64,000 nt of DNA from Tenacibaculum larymnensis (lineage in GTDB: Bacteria > Bacteroidota > Bacteroidia > Flavobacteriales > Flavobacteriaceae): contig NZ_JAIWJY010000001.1 in NCBI RefSeq assembly GCF_028829235.1, positions 434,001 to 498,000 of the forward strand, read 5' to 3'. Under the pieces are notes generated by a model. The model had not been told where the DNA came from. It did no database searches and was given only the letters and a program-made list of their open reading frames with translations. Made by a program: the position numbers and the translations under genes. Positions 52,920-61,513 of the stretch are shown here, one piece after another (position 1 is the first letter of the stretch; the number at the start of each line of letters is the position of its first letter).

Positions 52920-53699
52920 ATGCAAAACAGTATAGAATTTAAAAACACAAATATTTACTTTACTGATGAAGGAAAAGGAAGTGTTATAGTATTGCTCCAT
53001 GGATTTTTAGAGAACTCTACGATGTGGAGTAGTATAAGTAAAGAATTATCTAAAAAATACAGAATAGTTTGTGTTGATTTATTAGGAAGTGGAAAAACAG
53101 GGTGTATTGGGTATGTACATTCGATGGAAGAAATGGCAGGTGCTGTAAAAGCAGTGTTAAAAGAGTTAAAAATCCGTCGAGCCATTTTTGTAGGACATTC
53201 TATGGGAGGGTATGTTGCTTTAGCCTTTGCAGAAAAGTATCCAAAAAATGTAAAAGGAGTTTGTTTGATGAACTCTACATCTCAAGCAGATAGTGAAGAA
53301 AGAAAAAAAATGCGACTTAGAGCCATTGAGATGGCAAAAGAAAACTATGAAACGTTAGTAAAAATGTCAATCAGTAACTTATTTGCAGAAAATATGCGCT
53401 CACAGCTGTCTGAAGAAATAGAGGAAATAAGAGAAGAAGCCTTAAAAACACTTGTTAGAGGGTACATTGCAGCTACAGAAGGAATGCGCTTGCGTAAAAA
53501 CAAAGAAGCTGTTTTACAAACAATAGAAAAGAGGTTAATAATTGCAGGGAAAAATGATCCAATATTAAATTATGCTACTGTTGAAGAAGAAGCAAAGAGA
53601 ACCAATACCTCATTAATTGCATTGCCAAATGGACACATGAGCCATGTTGAAGCAAAAGAAGAACTATTAAAAGCACTAACCAACTTTATAAAAGCTTGA
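52920..53699 (+). CDS. Alpha/beta-fold hydrolase
   Basis: 259 residues from ATG 52920 (MQNSIEFKNTN). The nucleophile elbow is GHSMGG; the acid is probably in AGKNDPILN and the His in PNGHMSHVEA. HGFLENSTMW forms the oxyanion hole region. The lid is about 60 residues. Substrate unknown; such proteins are esterases or related hydrolases in the cytoplasm. Divergent from the membrane-protein/brnQ pair. Confidence 0.9.
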   Translation: MQNSIEFKNTNIYFTDEGKGSVIVLLHGFLENSTMWSSISKELSKKYRIVCVDLLGSGKTGCIGYVHSMEEMAGAVKAVLKELKIRRAIFVGHSMGGYVALAFAEKYPKNVKGVCLMNSTSQADSEERKKMRLRAIEMAKENYETLVKMSISNLFAENMRSQLSEEIEEIREEALKTLVRGYIAATEGMRLRKNKEAVLQTIEKRLIIAGKNDPILNYATVEEEAKRTNTSLIALPNGHMSHVEAKEELLKALTNFIKA

Positions 53700-53717
53700 T
53701 AAAATCCGTTACTTTTG
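53686..53717 (+). promoter_or_regulatory. Promoter of upp
   Basis: TTTA at 53686-53689, a 20-bp spacer and TACTTTTG at 53710-53717, close to the Bacteroidota consensus, 25 bp before the upp ATG. The -33 part lies inside the preceding gene. Confidence 0.5.
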
Positions 53718-53742
53718 TAGAGCACAAAAAAGAATACACTTC

Positions 53743-54396
53743 ATGAAAACTCATCACTTAGCCAAACAAAATTCTATTCTTAATAAATTCCTAGCTGAAC
53801 TTAGAGATGTCTCAATTCAAAAAGACTCGATGCGTTTCCGTAGAAACATTGAACGAATAGGAGAAGTTTTAGCCTACGAATTAAGTAAAGAGTTAAATTA
53901 TGAAACAAAAGAAATAACAACACCATTAGGAACAAAAAAGGGAGAATTACCAGCAAATAATATAGTTTTATGCTCTATCCTTAGAGCAGGGTTACCATTA
54001 CACAATGGAATGTTGAATTATTTTGATGATGTAGAGAATGCTTTTATCTCAGCATACCGTCATCACCCGAATAACGATGAAGAATTCGAAATAGTAGTAG
54101 AGTACTTCGCATCACCTTCTATTGACGGGAAAACATTATTATTGGTAGACCCAATGTTAGCAACAGGGCGTTCTATGGTTGAGGTTTATGAAGGGATAAA
54201 AAAATACGGAACACCAAAAGAAATAATTATAGCTTCGGTTATTGGTTCAGTAGAAGGTGTAGAATATGTTGCTAAACACTTACCAGAAAGTACTACTTTA
54301 TGGATTGCTGATATTGACGAGAAGTTAAACGATAAAGGTTATATAGTTCCTGGTTTAGGAGATGCAGGAGATTTAGCTTACGGAGCAAAACTGTAG
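53743..54396 (+). CDS. upp: Uracil phosphoribosyltransferase
   Basis: 217 residues. It converts uracil and PRPP to UMP (pyrimidine salvage). The PRPP-binding loop is LLLVDPMLATGRSMVEV and the uracil-binding C-terminus is DKGYIVPGLGDAGDLAYG. Arg-rich RFRRNIERIGEVLAYE at the N-terminus. It ends one base before the convergent DUF6427 gene, an arrangement seen in other Flavobacteriaceae. Confidence 0.96.
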   Translation: MKTHHLAKQNSILNKFLAELRDVSIQKDSMRFRRNIERIGEVLAYELSKELNYETKEITTPLGTKKGELPANNIVLCSILRAGLPLHNGMLNYFDDVENAFISAYRHHPNNDEEFEIVVEYFASPSIDGKTLLLVDPMLATGRSMVEVYEGIKKYGTPKEIIIASVIGSVEGVEYVAKHLPESTTLWIADIDEKLNDKGYIVPGLGDAGDLAYGAKL

Positions 54397-54397
54397 T

Positions 54398-55303
54398 TTA
54401 TACAATAGCACTTATAGTAAAAGAAGCTATTAAGAATAAGATAATAATAGCGTCAGCATACCATTTCTTTTGAAAAAACTCTATTCCGTTTGCAAGAATA
54501 ACAGAAACAGGAAAAAACACATACAAGAACTCACTTCCAGAGCCATCTTGAACTAAAAGTAAAATAGCTGTAGTAATGGTAAGATGGGTAAGAATCAATA
54601 TCCAGTTTTTTCTAAATTTATTTTTAACAGCAAGTGCCTTGGGACTTTTTAAAATGATTGAAGCTACTAAAAAGAAAACTATAAAAAGAATAGGGAATAA
54701 ATACTTTTCATGAGAATAAAAGCTTAAATCAGGATAAAAATTCCAATCAAAAAGCAACCAAAATTTTTCAAGGTTATCATACCAAAAATAGTAAGTGAAA
54801 TACAGAAAAACCGGAGCAAAAAAACCAATTACAGGTGTTAATAATGTTTGATAGGTAAATCGTTGGTGTAAAAATATAGACAAGTAAAGTAATATCAGTA
54901 ATAAAGGAGCGTAAGGCTCTATTAAAAATGAAATTCCAAGCCACAAACCACCATCGAATAACTTATGAAGAATATTTTTAGAAGACTGTAAGCTATACAC
55001 TTTTCGTAAAAAAAGAAGTATAGTTAAGTTGGCGTAAAAAGTTTTATTTATCTGTATGGTATCAGGAAAAAAACCAATTAATATCACAAAAAATAAAAAA
55101 GCAAAAGAGTTATCATAAGTCAATAAGTTCTTAGCAATAATAAAATTATACACCGAAAAAACGACTAAAAACCAACCAAGTTCCTTAACAAGGTTGAAAG
55201 ATAATTCTTTAGAAAAAATACTTAAAACAAAATACCCTAAGAATAGTACAAACAGTACAATAAAATTTATAGGTTTAGATTTACCGAAAAAATTGGCTAA
55301 CAT
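54398..55303 (-). CDS. DUF6427-like membrane protein
   Basis: 301 residues, about nine to ten hydrophobic segments, starting MLANFFGKSKPINFIVLFVL. This matches, as far as I recall, the flavobacterial DUF6427 family, usually found beside upp. Sequences such as DGGLWLGISFLIEPYAPLLL and EKYLFPILFIVFFLV resemble polymer-forming or glycosyl-transfer membrane proteins in layout only. Function unknown. Divergent from the DUF6341 gene. Confidence 0.82.
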   Translation of the reverse strand: MLANFFGKSKPINFIVLFVLFLGYFVLSIFSKELSFNLVKELGWFLVVFSVYNFIIAKNLLTYDNSFAFLFFVILIGFFPDTIQINKTFYANLTILLFLRKVYSLQSSKNILHKLFDGGLWLGISFLIEPYAPLLLILLYLSIFLHQRFTYQTLLTPVIGFFAPVFLYFTYYFWYDNLEKFWLLFDWNFYPDLSFYSHEKYLFPILFIVFFLVASIILKSPKALAVKNKFRKNWILILTHLTITTAILLLVQDGSGSEFLYVFFPVSVILANGIEFFQKKWYADAIIILFLIASFTISAIV

Positions 55304-55315
55304 TGTTTCTTTTTA

Positions 55316-55323
55316 TATTTTTG
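55316..55323 (+). promoter_or_regulatory. -7 promoter element of the DUF6341-trmB unit
   Basis: TATTTTTG, exact TAnnTTTG match, 22 bp before the ATG at 55346. Confidence 0.5.
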
Positions 55324-55345
55324 CAGCTGTAAAGATACTTAAGAT

Positions 55346-55567
55346 ATGATAGCAGGCAATATTTTTAGATGGATTGGTAGTTTATTTACCGACTTTTTAT
55401 TTGCACCATTCAATTGGTTACGCTTAACAATAGCTAAATCAGATGCAGGTTGGTGGACTTCAAACGCCGTAAACTGGTTCTTTTTATTAATCCTATTAGT
55501 GTTATTTGCTTATTGGATGAAAGAAGCTGCTCGTTTTCAAAGAGAAGGAACAGAAGATAGAGCCTAA
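55346..55567 (+). CDS. DUF6341-like small membrane protein, 73 aa
   Basis: One clear membrane segment (NWFFLLILLVLFAYWMKEAA) after an amphipathic N-terminus (MIAGNIFRWIGSLFTDFLFA). It matches the short protein next to DUF6427 and trmB in other flavobacteria; function unknown. trmB follows after 12 bp. Confidence 0.8.
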   Translation: MIAGNIFRWIGSLFTDFLFAPFNWLRLTIAKSDAGWWTSNAVNWFFLLILLVLFAYWMKEAARFQREGTEDRA

Positions 55568-55579
55568 TTTCTATACACT

Positions 55580-56251
55580 TTGGGAAGTAAAAACAAACTA
55601 AAACGTTTCAGAGAAAATGAAACATTTGCTAACGTTATTCAACCAACACGAGAAGAAGTAACCAATAACTTTTCTTATAAAGGAAAGTGGAATACTTTTT
55701 TTAAAAACGACAACCCAATAGTTTTAGAGCTAGGTTGTGGTAAAGGTGAATATACGATTGCTTTAGCAGAAAAAAATCCTGATAAAAACTTTATTGGAAT
55801 TGATATTAAAGGTGCACGATTTTGGCGAGGAGCTAAAACAGCATTAGAAAATAACATGGAAAATGTGGCTTTTATTAGAACTCAAATAGAGTTAGTAGAT
55901 TATATTTTTGCTGAAAATGAAGTTTCTGAAATTTGGATAACCTTCCCAGATCCACAAATTAAGTATAAGCGTACTAAGCACCGTATGACGAATTCTGAGT
56001 TTTTAAAGAAATACCATGGTATTTTAAATTCAGAAGGAACAGTCAACCTAAAAACCGATAGTGAATTCATGCACGGTTACACTTTAGGCTTATTGCATGG
56101 AGAAGGTCACGAAATTTTACATGCTAATCACGATGTTTATAAAAATGTGTACAGCCCTGAAGAAGTAACAGGGACACAAACATTTTATGAGAAACAATAT
56201 TTAGAAATCGGAAAACCGATTACGTATATAAAATTCAAACTAAACTATTAA
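55580..56251 (+). CDS. trmB: tRNA (guanine(46)-N7)-methyltransferase
   Basis: 223 residues from a TTG start; the product begins MGSKNKLKRFRENETF, which is the standard start in this group. SAM site LELGCGKGEYTIALA with acidic GIDIKG, and the family signature ITFPDPQIKYKRTKHRM. It methylates G46 in the tRNA variable loop. A terminator directly overlaps its stop. Confidence 0.96.
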   Translation: MGSKNKLKRFRENETFANVIQPTREEVTNNFSYKGKWNTFFKNDNPIVLELGCGKGEYTIALAEKNPDKNFIGIDIKGARFWRGAKTALENNMENVAFIRTQIELVDYIFAENEVSEIWITFPDPQIKYKRTKHRMTNSEFLKKYHGILNSEGTVNLKTDSEFMHGYTLGLLHGEGHEILHANHDVYKNVYSPEEVTGTQTFYEKQYLEIGKPITYIKFKLNY

Positions 56252-56271
56252 TCCTGCTTTTTTGCAGGATT
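56250..56271 (+). terminator. Terminator of trmB
   Basis: AATCCTGC, a T-rich loop, GCAGGATT and a T-run. The stem begins at the last bases of the trmB stop codon. Confidence 0.8.
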
Positions 56272-56333
56272 TTTTGTTTTAGGTGTTCTTTATATATTCC
56301 AATTTAATTCTAAAAGAAAGCTATCTTTACCAA

Positions 56334-56657
56334 ATGGCAGATAAAAATTTCTTCGAAAAAGTGTATGATGTAGCTCGTTTAATACCACATGGAAGAGTAA
56401 CAAGTTATGGAGCTATAGCAACCTATTTAGGTGCAGCTCGTTCGGCAAGAATGGTAGGTTGGGCAATGAATAACTCTTCAGAAAAAGAAGTACCAGCACA
56501 TCGAGTAGTAAACAGAAAAGGACTGTTAACAGGAAAACACCATTTTGATGGGACAAATCTCATGCAACAATTGTTAGAAAGCGAAGGGATAGAAGTTGTT
56601 GATAGCCAAATTCAAGACTTTGAAAAGGTATTTTGGAATCCAAGCGAAGAGTTGTGA
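56334..56657 (+). CDS. Alkyltransferase-like protein (MGMT family, no active Cys)
   Basis: 107 residues from ATG 56334 (MADKNFFEKVYDVAR); the longer frame from 56283 adds unrelated residues. It has the MGMT DNA-binding part (PHGRVTSYGAIATYLGAARS), but the active-site PCHR reads PAHRVV, so it cannot accept an alkyl group. This is the mark of ATL proteins, which bind O6-alkylguanine and recruit nucleotide excision repair. Its stop overlaps the next gene (GTGA). Confidence 0.92.
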   Translation: MADKNFFEKVYDVARLIPHGRVTSYGAIATYLGAARSARMVGWAMNNSSEKEVPAHRVVNRKGLLTGKHHFDGTNLMQQLLESEGIEVVDSQIQDFEKVFWNPSEEL

Positions 56658-57199
56658 TAAACTTTAAAGATATAACATACTTAAAAGAAGGAACTGTCCG
56701 ACAAAAAGAAGCTTATAAAGTATTATTAGAATTGAATCTTTTTGAACTATTAAAAAACTTCAATCCTATTTTAGTAGGCACAATACCTATCGATATTAAT
56801 GTAGAATCAAGCGATTTAGACATTATTTGTCAAAGTGTAAATCACGAAGATATTGTAAAAGTTGTGAGTGAGAAATATGGAAAACTCCCTGAGTTTGAAG
56901 TAAAAACAATTCCATCATACAAAAACTTAAAAACAACAATCATTACACTTGAGTATAAAACCTTTCCAGTAGAAATTTTTGTACAAAATAAACTACCAGA
57001 AGAGCAAGACTCATACCTACATATGCTAATTGAGTATCAGGTATTGTTAAAAGCCGGAGAAATATTTAGGTCTAAAATTATAGCCTTAAAGCAACAAGGA
57101 CTCAAAACTGAACCAGCATTTGCAAAACTTTTAAATTTAAAAGGAAATCCATATGAAGCATTATCAACCTATGGGTTTGAGAAAGGTTATACTTCTTGA
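56654..57199 (+). CDS. Nucleotidyltransferase-like protein (DUF4269-like)
   Basis: 181 residues from GTG 56654, which overlaps the ATL stop; a TTG at 56633 would add seven residues. Visible are GTIPIDINVESSDLDIICQ, with the Asp pair of the nucleotidyltransferase fold (SSDLD), and a third acidic position in PVEIFVQ. The rest (EYQVLLKAGEIFRSKIIALK) matches the DUF4269 type. The activity is unknown. Translationally coupled to the ATL gene, which may or may not imply a shared role. Confidence 0.82.
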   Translation: MINFKDITYLKEGTVRQKEAYKVLLELNLFELLKNFNPILVGTIPIDINVESSDLDIICQSVNHEDIVKVVSEKYGKLPEFEVKTIPSYKNLKTTIITLEYKTFPVEIFVQNKLPEEQDSYLHMLIEYQVLLKAGEIFRSKIIALKQQGLKTEPAFAKLLNLKGNPYEALSTYGFEKGYTS

Positions 57200-57224
57200 T
57201 TTCTCAAAATAATATAAATAATAG

Positions 57225-58589
57225 TTATAAAATCGATTCAAAATTATCTCCTTTCCAGTAATTATAGCTTTTTTTATTTATAGCTATTTTCTTTAAAAAA
57301 CCTTTAAATACTAATTCTTCAAGATCTGTTCTTGCAGTTTGGTTGGTTACACCATAAGAGTTTTCTATTTCTTTAACAGTAAAAAAGGTATTAGGTTTTT
57401 TTTCAATTTTATATAAAATTTCTGCTTGACGTTCGTTTATATCTCCAAGCCTTAAAAACTTTAATAATTTTGTTTCTTCTTTTTTCTTTTTTGCTACATA
57501 TTCTTTTAAATCCTCAAAAGCACGAATTAAAACTTTTACTTGATAATGAATGAAATAAGTTGCATCCATATCATCAATTTCAGTATACAAGTATGCCTTT
57601 TCATATTGAGTTTTGGTTTTCATAATAACCCTTGATATTGAAAGATATTCTGTAAGCCAATAGCCATTTTTTAGTAAATACCAGTAAAAAATGGCACGAG
57701 CAGTTCTTCCATTACCATCAACAAAAGGATGAATATATCCTATTAAAAAATGTAAAATAGAAGCCTTTACTATAGGATGAATAAAATCTTCTTTAGGATT
57801 ATTATTAAAAAAACTTACAAAAGAATTCATTAAGCCTTCTAACTTGTTAAAATCAGGAGGAGTGTGTACGACTTCGCCAGTAAGCTCATTTACTACATTT
57901 ACATCATTACTATTTCTAAAAACACCAACACTATCTTCATCTAAAGTATTTTCGGTTACTAATCGGTGTAATTCATATAGTTTATTAATAGTAATATTAT
58001 CTTCTTTATGTTTGCTTATGTATTGAATAGTGTTGTAATTATTCAATATCATTTGTTCAGAATGAGTTTTAGGCTTTTTGTTTTTTCGCAACATTTCTTT
58101 TGCCTTAACACGGGTCGTTGTGGCTCCTTCTATCATTGAAGAAAATACGGCTTCTTCCATTAAAGCATTATTAAGATATTGCTGTTTTTCTAATTCAGAA
58201 AGTAGTTGCTCTTTTTGGAGACCAGCACCAAAATTAAAATCTAAATAGTGGAGTTTTCGTTGGAGATATTCGTTTACATTGTATTGATACTCGATTGAAT
58301 AAACCTGATCTTCTAATAAGTCACCAAATAAGTAACCTGTTTTGCTTAAAAAATCTCTTCTAGTTTTTGTTATAAACCATAAAAGTTGATTAGGAGTTAT
58401 ATTTGTTTTGAATATATGAATTTTATCATCTTTCAGGTGTTTTACTTTATCCCAATAATAATATTCGTTTTCAATTTTTTTAATTGAACTAGAATATAAT
58501 GTAATTGAACTGGAAGAAATGGTCTTATAAATAATGTTTTTTATCTCAGTGTTAAGCTCTATTCTAGGTGCTTTTTCAATCATAATCAC
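57225..58589 (-). CDS. Fic-domain AMPylation protein
   Basis: 454 residues. The Fic motif HPFVDGNGRTAR is complete (about residues 286-297). Upstream near residue 148 is SSMIEG, the (S/T)xxxE(G/N) inhibitory helix, here N-terminal to the Fic core (class II), so the enzyme should be self-inhibited. The C-terminal 90 residues are a winged helix (NERQAEILYKIEKKPNTFFT, YGVTNQTARTDLEELVFKG). Such proteins transfer AMP to a target protein; the target is unknown. Met1 or Met3 may start. A duplicated sequence lies at its promoter. Confidence 0.93.
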   Translation of the reverse strand: MIMIEKAPRIELNTEIKNIIYKTISSSSITLYSSSIKKIENEYYYWDKVKHLKDDKIHIFKTNITPNQLLWFITKTRRDFLSKTGYLFGDLLEDQVYSIEYQYNVNEYLQRKLHYLDFNFGAGLQKEQLLSELEKQQYLNNALMEEAVFSSMIEGATTTRVKAKEMLRKNKKPKTHSEQMILNNYNTIQYISKHKEDNITINKLYELHRLVTENTLDEDSVGVFRNSNDVNVVNELTGEVVHTPPDFNKLEGLMNSFVSFFNNNPKEDFIHPIVKASILHFLIGYIHPFVDGNGRTARAIFYWYLLKNGYWLTEYLSISRVIMKTKTQYEKAYLYTEIDDMDATYFIHYQVKVLIRAFEDLKEYVAKKKKEETKLLKFLRLGDINERQAEILYKIEKKPNTFFTVKEIENSYGVTNQTARTDLEELVFKGFLKKIAINKKSYNYWKGDNFESIL

Positions 58590-58592
58590 TAA

Positions 58593-58682
58593 TATTCCCT
58601 AATTTTTCAAAAATTTACAAATAATTGTAAATATACAATTTATTTAAGTATTCCCTAATTTTTCAAAAATTTACAAATAATT
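58593..58682. repeat. Two perfect 34-bp direct repeats upstream of the Fic gene
   Basis: TATTCCCTAATTTTTCAAAA and the following 14 bases occur at 58593-58626 and again, unchanged, at 58649-58682 (period 56 bp). Each copy holds the palindrome AATTTTTCAAAAATT, and copy 1 also starts ATTTAC-AAATAATT-GTAAAT. The first copy touches the Fic start region, so these are probably operators or duplicated promoter elements. Confidence 0.75.
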
Positions 58683-58789
58683 ACAAAAACAATTCATGTT
58701 TATTACTCATAAAAAACTAGTGCTAATCTTCGAAATCCAAGTCTATAAAACCAACTTATCAACCTATAAATATTACCAATCTAAAGACT

Positions 58790-58819
58790 TTATTTTCTGA
58801 GGGCTAAAACGTATCTTTG
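58790..58819 (+). promoter_or_regulatory. Promoter of mrp
   Basis: TTTA at 58790-58793, 18-bp spacer, TATCTTTG at 58812-58819, an exact -7 match. The ATG is 67 bp further on. Between the Fic repeats and this promoter (58683-58789) I see nothing else. Confidence 0.5.
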
Positions 58820-58886
58820 CAGTTAAGATTAAATAAAAATAAGCAACAAGCTTATCGCTTGCTGTTTAAAGCATATAGCATAAAAC

Positions 58887-60017
58887 ATGAGTTTTAAAAA
58901 ACAAGATATATACAAAGCGTTAGAAACGATAACAGCACCAGGAGAAGGTAAAAGTTTAGTAGAAAACGAAAATATAACCAATGTAGTTACATTTGGAGAT
59001 GAAGTTATTGTTGATGTTACTATAGCAAACCCATCATTACAAGCCAAAAAGAAAATAGAAGTAGAGATAATGAAGGCTATTCACCAATACGTTGATCAAA
59101 AAATCGATGTAAAAGTGAATGTGAAGGTGGAAGTTCAACAAAAAGAAAATCCAAATCAAATTAGAGGAAAAGAAATTCCTAATATTCAAAACATTGTTGC
59201 TATAGCTTCGGGAAAAGGTGGAGTAGGAAAATCTACTATTACCTCAAACATGGCTGTTTCATTAGCAAAAATGGGCTTTAAAGTAGGAGTGTTAGATGCC
59301 GATGTTTATGGTCCATCACAGCATTTAATGTTTGATGTTGAAAGAGAAAAGCCATTAGCGGTAAACGTTAATGGACGTTCAAAAATGAAGCCGATTGAAA
59401 GTTACGGAGTAAAATTATTATCACTAGGTTTCTTTACCGACCCAAGTCAGGCAGTAATCTGGCGTGGACCAATGGCTTCAAAAGCATTAAATCAACTAAT
59501 ATTTGATGCAGATTGGGGAGAGTTAGATTTCTTATTAATCGACTTACCTCCAGGAACAGGAGATGTACACTTATCAATAGTACAAGCAGTACCAATTAAC
59601 GGGGCAGTTGTAGTAAGTACACCGCAAAACATTGCCTTAGCAGACGCTAAAAAAGGAGTAGCAATGTTTAAACAAGAAAGTATTAACGTACCGGTATTAG
59701 GTATCGTTGAAAATATGGCGTATTTTACACCAGCAGAACTTCCTAACAATAAATATTATATTTTTGGAGAAGGAGGTGCTAAAAATTTAGCCGAAGATAT
59801 TGAAACAAGTTTCTTAGGAGAAATACCATTAGTACAAAGCATACGTGAAGCAGGAGATGTTGGACACCCAGTAGCTTTACAAGAAAACACACCACTAGCA
59901 GAAGCTTTTACAGAGGTAACCAAAGAAATGGTTTCGCAACTATTAAAAAGAAATGCAAACTTACCACCAACAGAAGTAGTACGAATTACTACCATGAGTG
60001 GTTGTAGCTCAAAATAA
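58887..60017 (+). CDS. mrp: Mrp/ApbC-family Fe-S carrier ATPase
   Basis: 376 residues. An N-terminal MIP18/DUF59 domain (residues 1-90, KALETITAPGEGKSLVENEN) precedes the deviant P-loop ATPase: IASGKGGVGKSTITSNMA, DADVYGPSQ, LPPGTGDVHLS. In most Mrp proteins a CPxC pair that binds the cluster follows ENMSYF; here the place reads ENMAYFTPAELPNNK with no Cys. A single Cys stands at the very end (SGCSSK). It is coupled to nifU 6 bp downstream, supporting a role in Fe-S delivery. Confidence 0.94.
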   Translation: MSFKKQDIYKALETITAPGEGKSLVENENITNVVTFGDEVIVDVTIANPSLQAKKKIEVEIMKAIHQYVDQKIDVKVNVKVEVQQKENPNQIRGKEIPNIQNIVAIASGKGGVGKSTITSNMAVSLAKMGFKVGVLDADVYGPSQHLMFDVEREKPLAVNVNGRSKMKPIESYGVKLLSLGFFTDPSQAVIWRGPMASKALNQLIFDADWGELDFLLIDLPPGTGDVHLSIVQAVPINGAVVVSTPQNIALADAKKGVAMFKQESINVPVLGIVENMAYFTPAELPNNKYYIFGEGGAKNLAEDIETSFLGEIPLVQSIREAGDVGHPVALQENTPLAEAFTEVTKEMVSQLLKRNANLPPTEVVRITTMSGCSSK

Positions 60018-60023
60018 GCAGTT

Positions 60024-60260
60024 ATGGCAACAGCAGACATAAGAAATAACGTAGAAAAAGCGTTGGAAGAAATCCGACCTTTTTTAGTAAGTGATGGAGG
60101 TAATATTAAACTATTATCTATAGAAGACAGTACAGTAAAAGTACAATTAGAAGGAGCTTGCAGCGGTTGTTCAGTCAATCAAATGACCTTGAAAAACGGA
60201 GTAGAAGCAACTATAAAAAAGTACGCACCAGAAATTACAGAAGTAATTAATGTAGCTTAA
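60024..60260 (+). CDS. NifU-domain Fe-S scaffold protein, 78 aa
   Basis: A lone C-terminal NifU domain: RPFLVSDGGNIKLLSIED, then the cluster site GACSGCSVNQMTL (C-x2-C) and TIKKYAPEITEVI. It is a small scaffold or carrier of [4Fe-4S] clusters. It lies directly behind mrp, so both probably act in the same step. Confidence 0.93.
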   Translation: MATADIRNNVEKALEEIRPFLVSDGGNIKLLSIEDSTVKVQLEGACSGCSVNQMTLKNGVEATIKKYAPEITEVINVA

Positions 60261-60303
60261 CTGATAAAAGTCAGGTTTTAAGCTAGACTATTGCTTTAAT
60301 TTT

Positions 60304-60419
60304 GGGCGTTCGGGCGTGCTTTCGTTACTCACTTCCCAATTAAAAAATTGGGAGAGTTCAAACAAGCCACTCAATCACTAACGCATACATATTCCTGTCT
60401 TATTTCAAAAGGCAGGAAT
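60304..60419. repeat. REP-like palindromic intergenic element
   Basis: An imperfect long palindrome of nested stems: GCGTT (60306-60310) with AACGC (60380-60384), GCTT with AAGC inside, and CCCAATT/AATTGGG (60335-60352) at the centre. Then a separate hairpin ATTCCTGTCTT/AAGGCAGGAAT (60391-60419). GGGCGTTCGGGCG is much more GC-rich than the surroundings and resembles dispersed flavobacterial repeats. No coding function seen. Confidence 0.5.
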
Positions 60420-60450
60420 CTCAGTATAAATAAGAGAATTTTGTTATAAA

Positions 60451-61506
60451 ATGATACAAACAGATATATTAATTATTGGAGCAGGACCTACAGGATTATT
60501 TACGGTTTTTGAAGCAGGATTATTAAAATTACGTTGTCATTTAATTGATGCCTTACCACAACCAGGAGGGCAGTGTTCAGAAATTTATCCCAAAAAACCA
60601 ATTTACGATATCCCAGCATATCCAGAGATTTTAGCTGGTGACTTAACCGATAAATTGATGGAACAAATTAAACAATTTGAACCAGGTTTTACTTTGGGTG
60701 AACGTGCTGATACTATTGAAAAGCAAGAGGACGGAACGTTTATCGTAACCACCAATAAAGGAACAAAACACCAAGCACCTGTAGTAGCAATTGCAGGTGG
60801 TTTAGGAAGTTTTGAACCGCGTAAGCCACCTATTCCAAATATTGCTAATTTTGAAGACAAGGGAGTGGAATACATGATTAAAGAACCAGAAATTTATCGT
60901 GGTAAAGACGTGGTAATTGCTGGTGGTGGAGATTCAGCTTTAGATTGGTCTATCTTCTTAACTGATGTAGCAAAATCGGTAACTTTAATTCACAGAAGAA
61001 ATGAGTTCCGTGGAGCTTTAGACTCTGTTGATAAAGTACAAGAATTAAAGAATGAAGGAAAACTAATGCTAATTACACCAGCAGAAGTTAAAGGTATTGT
61101 AGGAGAAGAAAAGGTAGAAGGTGTATTAGTAGAGCAAAAAGATAAAGAACCGTTTACATTACCTTGTGAGCATTTTATTCCGTTATTTGGACTATCTCCA
61201 AAATTAGGACCAATAGCCAATTGGGGATTAGAAATAGAGAAAAACGCCATAAAAGTAAACAACGCTTTAGATTATCAAACGAATGTAGAAGGAATTTATG
61301 CGATTGGTGATGTGAATACATACCCTGGAAAATTAAAGTTAATTTTATGCGGATTCCACGAAGCAACGTTAATGTGTCAGAGTGCATATAAACGTATTCA
61401 CCCAGATAAAAAATATGTAATGAAATACACAACGGTTGGTGGAGTAGATGGATTTGATGGTACTCGAAAAGAAGCACCAAAAGCAGTAGTAAAAGCGATT
61501 AACTAA
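60451..61506 (+). CDS. FAD-dependent ferredoxin-NADP reductase (TrxR-like)
   Basis: 351 residues. FAD site IIGAGPTGLFTVFEAG, NADPH site VIAGGGDSALDWSIFL, and the FAD-binding end GIYAIGDVNTYPGKLKLIL. The redox CxxC of thioredoxin reductase is missing, which places it with the YumC/thioredoxin-reductase-like ferredoxin-NADP reductases. A [2Fe-2S] ferredoxin gene lies 1.5 kb downstream in the same run of + strand genes, with a hydroxylase-type gene between. Confidence 0.9.
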   Translation: MIQTDILIIGAGPTGLFTVFEAGLLKLRCHLIDALPQPGGQCSEIYPKKPIYDIPAYPEILAGDLTDKLMEQIKQFEPGFTLGERADTIEKQEDGTFIVTTNKGTKHQAPVVAIAGGLGSFEPRKPPIPNIANFEDKGVEYMIKEPEIYRGKDVVIAGGGDSALDWSIFLTDVAKSVTLIHRRNEFRGALDSVDKVQELKNEGKLMLITPAEVKGIVGEEKVEGVLVEQKDKEPFTLPCEHFIPLFGLSPKLGPIANWGLEIEKNAIKVNNALDYQTNVEGIYAIGDVNTYPGKLKLILCGFHEATLMCQSAYKRIHPDKKYVMKYTTVGGVDGFDGTRKEAPKAVVKAIN

Positions 61507-61513
61507 GTAATTA

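Noticed and set aside
59756..60178. 140-residue open frame on the - strand across mrp and nifU
   Set aside because: Antisense to two clearly conserved genes; no promoter or family features.
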